64,000 nucleotides of DNA from contig NZ_NGNS01000018.1 in assembly GCF_002165625.1 (NCBI RefSeq), positions 33,165 through 97,164 on the forward strand. Direction: 5' to 3'. A model generated the notes under the pieces. That model was given only the letters and a program-made list of their open reading frames with translations, was not told the DNA's origin and ran no database searches. Positions within the stretch are counted from its first letter, which is position 1. Every line of letters starts with the position of its first letter. Source of the stretch: Neiella marina (GTDB lineage: Bacteria; Pseudomonadota; Gammaproteobacteria; Enterobacterales; Neiellaceae). Below are positions 60,021 through 64,000 of the stretch, one piece after another. The translations under genes were made by a program, and so were the position numbers.

Positions 60021-61313
60021 GCTGCTGAGGTGCACCTCTTCTTCTTTAATACCAGCGTTTTCATCGTAGTAAACATCGGTATTCATTTTGCCTTCGCTTT
60101 TTCCAACGACGCAGGTCACCATGGTGTCACCGGTAATGTTGACGGCCGTGCGCGTCATATCGAGTAAACGATCGACACCGATAATCAAAGCAATACCCTC
60201 AACTGGCAGGCCAACTTGCTGTAATACCATTGCGAGCATGATGAGGCCAACACCTGGAACGCCTGCGGTACCGATTGAAGCCAGCGTGGCGGTAACGATG
60301 ACGCTGATAAAATCACCGAAACTTAAATCAATGCCATAGACCTGAGCGATAAACACCGTCGCTACACCCTGCATGATCGCCGTACCGTCCATGTTAATGG
60401 TGGCGCCCATGGGTACGGTAAACGACGCCACACTGTTGTGAACGCCAAGCTTGCGTGTGGCTGTTTCCATAGTGACCGGAATGGTGGCGTTGCTCGACGC
60501 AGTGCTGAAAGCAAACAACACGGCATCACGCATTTTTTTCATGAAGGGTTTTGGATTTAAGCGGGTAAACACCGATAGCAGCGTGGGGTACACCATGACC
60601 GCATGAAGCACTAATACCCCAAACACCACTAAGAAGTATTCCGCCAAATTGGCGATAGTACCCAGTCCCATTTCGGTGAATAGCTTCGCCAACAGGCAGA
60701 ACACACCGTAGGGTGCCAAATTCATCAGAATGCTGACCAAACTCATGATGACACTGCTGAGGTCTTCAAATACCGCCGCTAGACGTTCTCCTGGTTTGCC
60801 AGAAATGGCCATGGCAAAGCCAAACAGCAATGCAAAGACAATAATTTGTAGCATATTGCCTTTTGCCATTGCCTCAATTGGGTTGCGCGGGAACATGTCG
60901 ATAAAGACTTGTGAAAGCGCTGGAGCTTGTGCGGCATCAAATGTTGCTGAGGTGTCCATATCCAAACCATGACCGGGCGCAATCAAGGTCGCAGCGGTCA
61001 TCGCCAAAGCGATGGCAATGGCCGTGGTGAGTAAGTAAAGCAGAATCGACTTACCGCCCAATCGGCCAAGCGTCGAGGCATCTTTAAGCTGGCAAGTGCC
61101 GACGACTAACGAAACAAAGACCAAGGGCACAACCAGCATTTGTAAGCTGGCGACAAAGATCTTACCAACCACTAGGAACAATCCCTGGGTCAGATAGGTG
61201 TCGACAAAAATGTTGTCAGGAAAGAGCTGGCGCAAAAATACGCCGGTAACTATTCCAGCGATCATGCCCAACACGATCCGTTGGGTCAGCGATAACTTGT
61301 TTGTTTGGAGCAT
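60009..61313 (-). CDS. Dicarboxylate/amino-acid:cation symporter (DAACS, GltP-like)
   Basis: The protein of about 434 aa has eight membrane helices and two re-entrant loops of the glutamate-transporter fold: FAFSTASSNATIPVTME (HP1 serine-rich loop), PMGATINMDGTAIMQG (unwound TM7, NMDGT), ATLASIGTAGVPGVGLIML (HP2) and DRLLDMTRTAVNITGDTM (TM8, substrate and cation binding). The conserved aspartate, threonine and asparagine positions are intact. TM8 carries R-T-x-x-N, favouring acidic amino acids or C4-dicarboxylates. The ATG at 61,313 follows AGGA at good spacing. The C-terminal tail is short and charged. Confidence 0.92.
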   Translation of the reverse strand: MLQTNKLSLTQRIVLGMIAGIVTGVFLRQLFPDNIFVDTYLTQGLFLVVGKIFVASLQMLVVPLVFVSLVVGTCQLKDASTLGRLGGKSILLYLLTTAIAIALAMTAATLIAPGHGLDMDTSATFDAAQAPALSQVFIDMFPRNPIEAMAKGNMLQIIVFALLFGFAMAISGKPGERLAAVFEDLSSVIMSLVSILMNLAPYGVFCLLAKLFTEMGLGTIANLAEYFLVVFGVLVLHAVMVYPTLLSVFTRLNPKPFMKKMRDAVLFAFSTASSNATIPVTMETATRKLGVHNSVASFTVPMGATINMDGTAIMQGVATVFIAQVYGIDLSFGDFISVIVTATLASIGTAGVPGVGLIMLAMVLQQVGLPVEGIALIIGVDRLLDMTRTAVNITGDTMVTCVVGKSEGKMNTDVYYDENAGIKEEEVHLSSSKS

Positions 61314-61488
61314 TATTTGTCCTATCAATTTGAGACCGGCATACCTTAACAACTGTATTAAATGCGATAAAGGCCGCATTTGCTCGCTTTTTGATTCAAT
61401 TAGTTGAAATTGCCAATTACTAGTCGGGTTAAAAGTTCGTTATAGTGACGGCGGATGTATTAAACCCAGTTCAAGCACGGAGATGTTG

Positions 61489-63855
61489 ATGATGTCAAAA
61501 TGGGTTCGCTGGATATGGCTACCGGTACTGACCGCGTTAGTTGGCTGCGGAGGCGGCAGCTCTTTAGAAGATGATGACGGTGGCGGTGGCACGCCCCCCC
61601 CAACACCCGCAGCAGACACAGTATCCATTTCGTTATGGGCTTGCGACTCATTTGATTTATCAGCTCCTGATATCACAGGTTGTAATGAAACCAATGAAAT
61701 CAATACAGCTCCACCGACCGTAATATTAGTTGAAGCGACAAGCGGTGATAGTCCCGCTAGTGGTCAAAAAATTGTTGTTACAACCGATAAAGGCCAGTTG
61801 TCGCAAACCGATGGCTCGGCTTTGACTAATGCCAGTGGTCAAGCGTTCCTGACCATTAGTGCCGGTCAAGATACCGGCGTTGCAACCTTGAATGCGACCT
61901 TCAACGACGCTACGGATGACCTAGTTGCTGAGGTATTCGGTACGCCTGTCGTGAGTACCAAAGCTGTGGCTGTGACCTTATGGGATTGTCCACCGCAGCA
62001 AGATGGTTGTCAGCAGATCACTGATTTCTCCGCCGCCGCACCTGCGGTTATTGTTGTCAATGCAACCGAAGACAACAGCCCCGCGCAAAATAAGAAAGTG
62101 ACCATTGCTAGCGACAAAGGCGAACTGTCCCGCACCGATGGGGTAGTCCTGACTGATGACAATGGCTTCGCCATGATTGATATCGCTGCTGGTAGCGATA
62201 GCGGCATCGTTACCATTGGTGCTGAATTCGATGATGCCAATGATGAGCTCTTTGCCACCATCAATGAGGTGCAAATCAGTTTACAAATCTCCAGTCCGCT
62301 CGGCGATGGCGAAGAGTTGTCGGATGGCTCGACGCTGCCTGTCACTGCAACACTGACAACCGATTCGGGCGAACCTTACCTGGCGCCTGTTGAAGTCACT
62401 TTTAGCTCGACTTGTACCACCGCAGGTAAAGCGATTCTCGATGACAGTATTCAATCAACAGGCGGTACTGCAATCGCAACCTATCGCCCTGATGGTTGTG
62501 AAACCGAAGATATTATCTCTGCTTCAGTGGAGCTGGGCTCTTCCAGTGACACCGACAATCTGCGTATCAGCATCGCCGATACCCCGGTTGGCAACATCGA
62601 GTTCGTTTCTGCCGAACCGCGTTTTATCAATTTGCAAGGAACGGGTGGCCAAACGACGTCGATGGTTAGCTTCAAAGTGACTGATGCCAACGGCCGAGCA
62701 AAACAGGGCCAGGATGTTAGTTTCAATCTCGCTAGTGGCGCCGACAAAGTCGAACTCAGCCAAGTGACGGCCATTTCTGACAACGATGGTCTGGTCACAA
62801 CGACTGTCCGCTCTGGCTCATTACCAGGGTCGGCTCGTGTTCAGGCTGTGGTTGACGGCAGCGATCCAATCATCGCTACGGTGTCTAGCGAATTGGCCAT
62901 TGGTGTTGGCTTGCCAGATGCTGATAGTTTCTCGCTGAGCTTTGACGTTCATAACCCAGAGGCTTGGAATTATGATGGTGAAGAAGTGGCTGTGACGATT
63001 CGCGCTGCCGATCACTTCAACAATCCAGTGTCTGATGGCACTTCGATCTCTTTTGTCGCAGAGGGGGGCGCTATCGAGCCAAGTTGTGAAACCCAAGGTG
63101 GCGTCTGTACTGTACTTTGGCGCTCGCAGAACTTCCGTCCGGAGAACGCTCGGGTCACTATTTTGGCTTATGCTGAAGGTGAGGAATCATTCTACGACAA
63201 CAACGGTAATGGCCTGTTTGAGCACACCCAAGATTCATTCACTGGCCAATATGATGTCGGTGAAGCCTACCGCGATGACGATGAAGATGGTATTTACAAC
63301 AACAATGACCAACTCATTGACCGTGATCTGAATGGCTCCTATGACGGCCCAGATGGTATTTACAACGGCCAATTGTGTACTGAAGATTCGGCTAATGCCG
63401 GCGCATGTACACAACAATTGGTCGATGTGAGTGCCGATAGCGTGATTGTCATGGCGGGTAATGCGCCAGAAGTCTACTTCTGTGCTTGGGACGGTACCAA
63501 TTTGGATTGCACCCAGCGCGCCGATACCTTGGTTGGGGTTACTGACGCCTATGTCTGTGCTCGCGACACTGCGTCGGATGGCGAGACCATTAATCCCGTT
63601 GCTGCCGAGACGCAAATTTCGTTTTCTCCATCTGATCCGTTAAAGCTCAGAGGAACAACCAGCTTCTTGCAGGCCAGCACCAATCAAGCTATTTATCATC
63701 CTTACCTCGGTATTGATAACCGAGCCAATTGTGGCGCTGGTTTATACCGGGCTATCTTGGACTTGTCGGAGGGACCTGGTGAGTTGTTGGTTGAAATGTC
63801 GACCCCGAAAGGCGTTTATAGTTCTGATTCGGTGTCAATTGAATTGGCACCGTGA
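61489..63855 (+). CDS. Large Ig-repeat surface lipoprotein
   Basis: The protein of about 788 aa has a lipoprotein signal ending TALVGCGGGSS, a Gly/Pro linker, and a series of invasin-like Ig (Big_1-type) repeats. The first two are clear: VSISLWACDSF...VVTTDKGQLSQTDGSALTN and VAVTLWDCPPQQ...TIASDKGELSRTDGVVLTD, each about 110 residues. Later ones are more diverged. Near bases 63,190-63,375 an Asp/Asn-rich stretch (DDDEDGIYNNNDQLIDRDLN) looks like calcium-binding EF/thrombospondin-type loops. It is probably an adhesin or matrix protein. The ATG at 61,489 was chosen for spacing after CGGAG; 61,483 and 61,492 are alternatives. An IS element lies just downstream. Confidence 0.78.
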   Translation: MMSKWVRWIWLPVLTALVGCGGGSSLEDDDGGGGTPPPTPAADTVSISLWACDSFDLSAPDITGCNETNEINTAPPTVILVEATSGDSPASGQKIVVTTDKGQLSQTDGSALTNASGQAFLTISAGQDTGVATLNATFNDATDDLVAEVFGTPVVSTKAVAVTLWDCPPQQDGCQQITDFSAAAPAVIVVNATEDNSPAQNKKVTIASDKGELSRTDGVVLTDDNGFAMIDIAAGSDSGIVTIGAEFDDANDELFATINEVQISLQISSPLGDGEELSDGSTLPVTATLTTDSGEPYLAPVEVTFSSTCTTAGKAILDDSIQSTGGTAIATYRPDGCETEDIISASVELGSSSDTDNLRISIADTPVGNIEFVSAEPRFINLQGTGGQTTSMVSFKVTDANGRAKQGQDVSFNLASGADKVELSQVTAISDNDGLVTTTVRSGSLPGSARVQAVVDGSDPIIATVSSELAIGVGLPDADSFSLSFDVHNPEAWNYDGEEVAVTIRAADHFNNPVSDGTSISFVAEGGAIEPSCETQGGVCTVLWRSQNFRPENARVTILAYAEGEESFYDNNGNGLFEHTQDSFTGQYDVGEAYRDDDEDGIYNNNDQLIDRDLNGSYDGPDGIYNGQLCTEDSANAGACTQQLVDVSADSVIVMAGNAPEVYFCAWDGTNLDCTQRADTLVGVTDAYVCARDTASDGETINPVAAETQISFSPSDPLKLRGTTSFLQASTNQAIYHPYLGIDNRANCGAGLYRAILDLSEGPGELLVEMSTPKGVYSSDSVSIELAP

Positions 63856-63897
63856 AACTAGCAGCAAATGACCTACGAAAAAGCCACCTAGTTAAGG

Positions 63898-64000
63898 CTG
63901 TCTCTTGATCACATCTTAGAGTTCAAGAGACTTGGCTAGCTCGTACCCTTCAAGGATGGCTTGTAATTTGAGCCATCCTTGCCACAGCACTTTAACTGAA
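63898..64000. mobile_element. Left end of an IS4-family (IS50/Tn5-group) insertion sequence, partial
   Basis: The 19-bp end CTGTCTCTTGATCACATCT differs at a single position from the Tn5 IS50 inside end as I recall it. It is followed at once, on the minus strand, by the C-terminal codons of a Tn5-type transposase. The element continues past the window, so its other end and target duplication cannot be seen. It inserted 42 bases after the Ig-repeat gene and so did not disrupt it. Confidence 0.8.
63916..64000 (-). CDS. IS4-family (Tn5-like) transposase, C-terminal fragment
   Basis: The reverse strand is open from the window edge to a TAA at 63,916-63,918. It encodes VLWQGWLKLQAILEGYELAK and four or so further residues, matching the conserved C-terminal LW-x-G-W-x-x-L-Q motif of Tn5/IS50-group transposases. 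The stop overlaps the terminal repeat by one base, which is normal for such compact elements. Only the last 27 or so residues are in view; whether the gene is intact cannot be judged. Confidence 0.78.
   Translation of the reverse strand, partial: SVKVLWQGWLKLQAILEGYELAKSLEL

Overview
The window reads as chromosomal DNA of a marine-type gammaproteobacterium of the Alteromonadales/Vibrionales neighbourhood. This rests on the gene families: a LuxO-like sigma-54 regulator, a VolA/Pla-1-type surface lipase, YciK, SohB, RluB, NhaR, and a zinc uptake locus of the kind described in Vibrio. The species cannot be named from the sequence. Coding density is high, and I saw no tRNA, rRNA or CRISPR array.

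Region 1 (1-13,961, + strand) is an exopolysaccharide locus. A left-truncated operon carries an acyltransferase, three glycosyltransferases and a Wzz/GumC-type chain-length protein, and ends at a terminator hairpin. A second operon follows: STAS protein, OmpA-like lipoprotein, Wza-like export protein with six SLBB-type units, a degenerate BY-kinase-like ATPase, a hybrid histidine kinase and a LuxO-like sigma-54 activator. Upstream of this operon lie a good -24/-12 promoter and, about 85 bp before it, an exact match to the LuxO operator consensus. This suggests the phosphorelay controls its own operon.

Region 2 (14,055-35,979, - strand) is the most striking: a complete-looking extracellular contractile injection system (eCIS) of 16 tightly packed genes, many overlapping. 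In transcription order these are a DUF4255 tail-terminator protein, an unknown 333-aa protein, one sheath, two tube proteins, DUF5908, a LysM hub protein, a VgrG-like spike, PAAR, gp25, two large baseplate proteins, an unknown 897-aa protein, a tape-measure protein, an AAA+ ATPase, and an 1,140-aa cargo candidate. The cargo candidate has an eCIS-core (DUF4157) HELTH metalloprotease-like domain and a His-rich nuclease-like C terminus. One sheath with two tubes recalls the MAC arrays of Pseudoalteromonas.

Region 3 (36,286-44,020) is a zinc-starvation island: MerC-like protein, dihydroorotase paralogue, SnoaL-like protein, COG0523/CobW GTPase with a His-rich stretch, a Zrg-type zinc ABC system with a His-repeat periplasmic protein, and a Fur-family protein that is very probably Zur. 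Two Zur-box-like palindromes sit at its divergent promoters.

Region 4 (44,026-48,583) is a light/redox cluster: DCC thiol-redox protein, exported SOUL heme-binding protein, DASH cryptochrome, DUF2256 zinc-ribbon protein and an iron-sulfur (6-4)-type photolyase. Region 5 (48,598-63,855) is mixed: YebE-like TerB protein, HPF-like protein, NhaR-like regulator, RluB, YciK, a VolA-like lipoprotein lipase, an M3-peptidase homologue that has lost all its zinc ligands, SohB, a GGDEF cyclase, a dicarboxylate/glutamate symporter and a large Ig-repeat lipoprotein. The last 103 bases are the end of an IS50/Tn5-like IS4-family element, with terminal repeat and transposase C terminus, running off the window.
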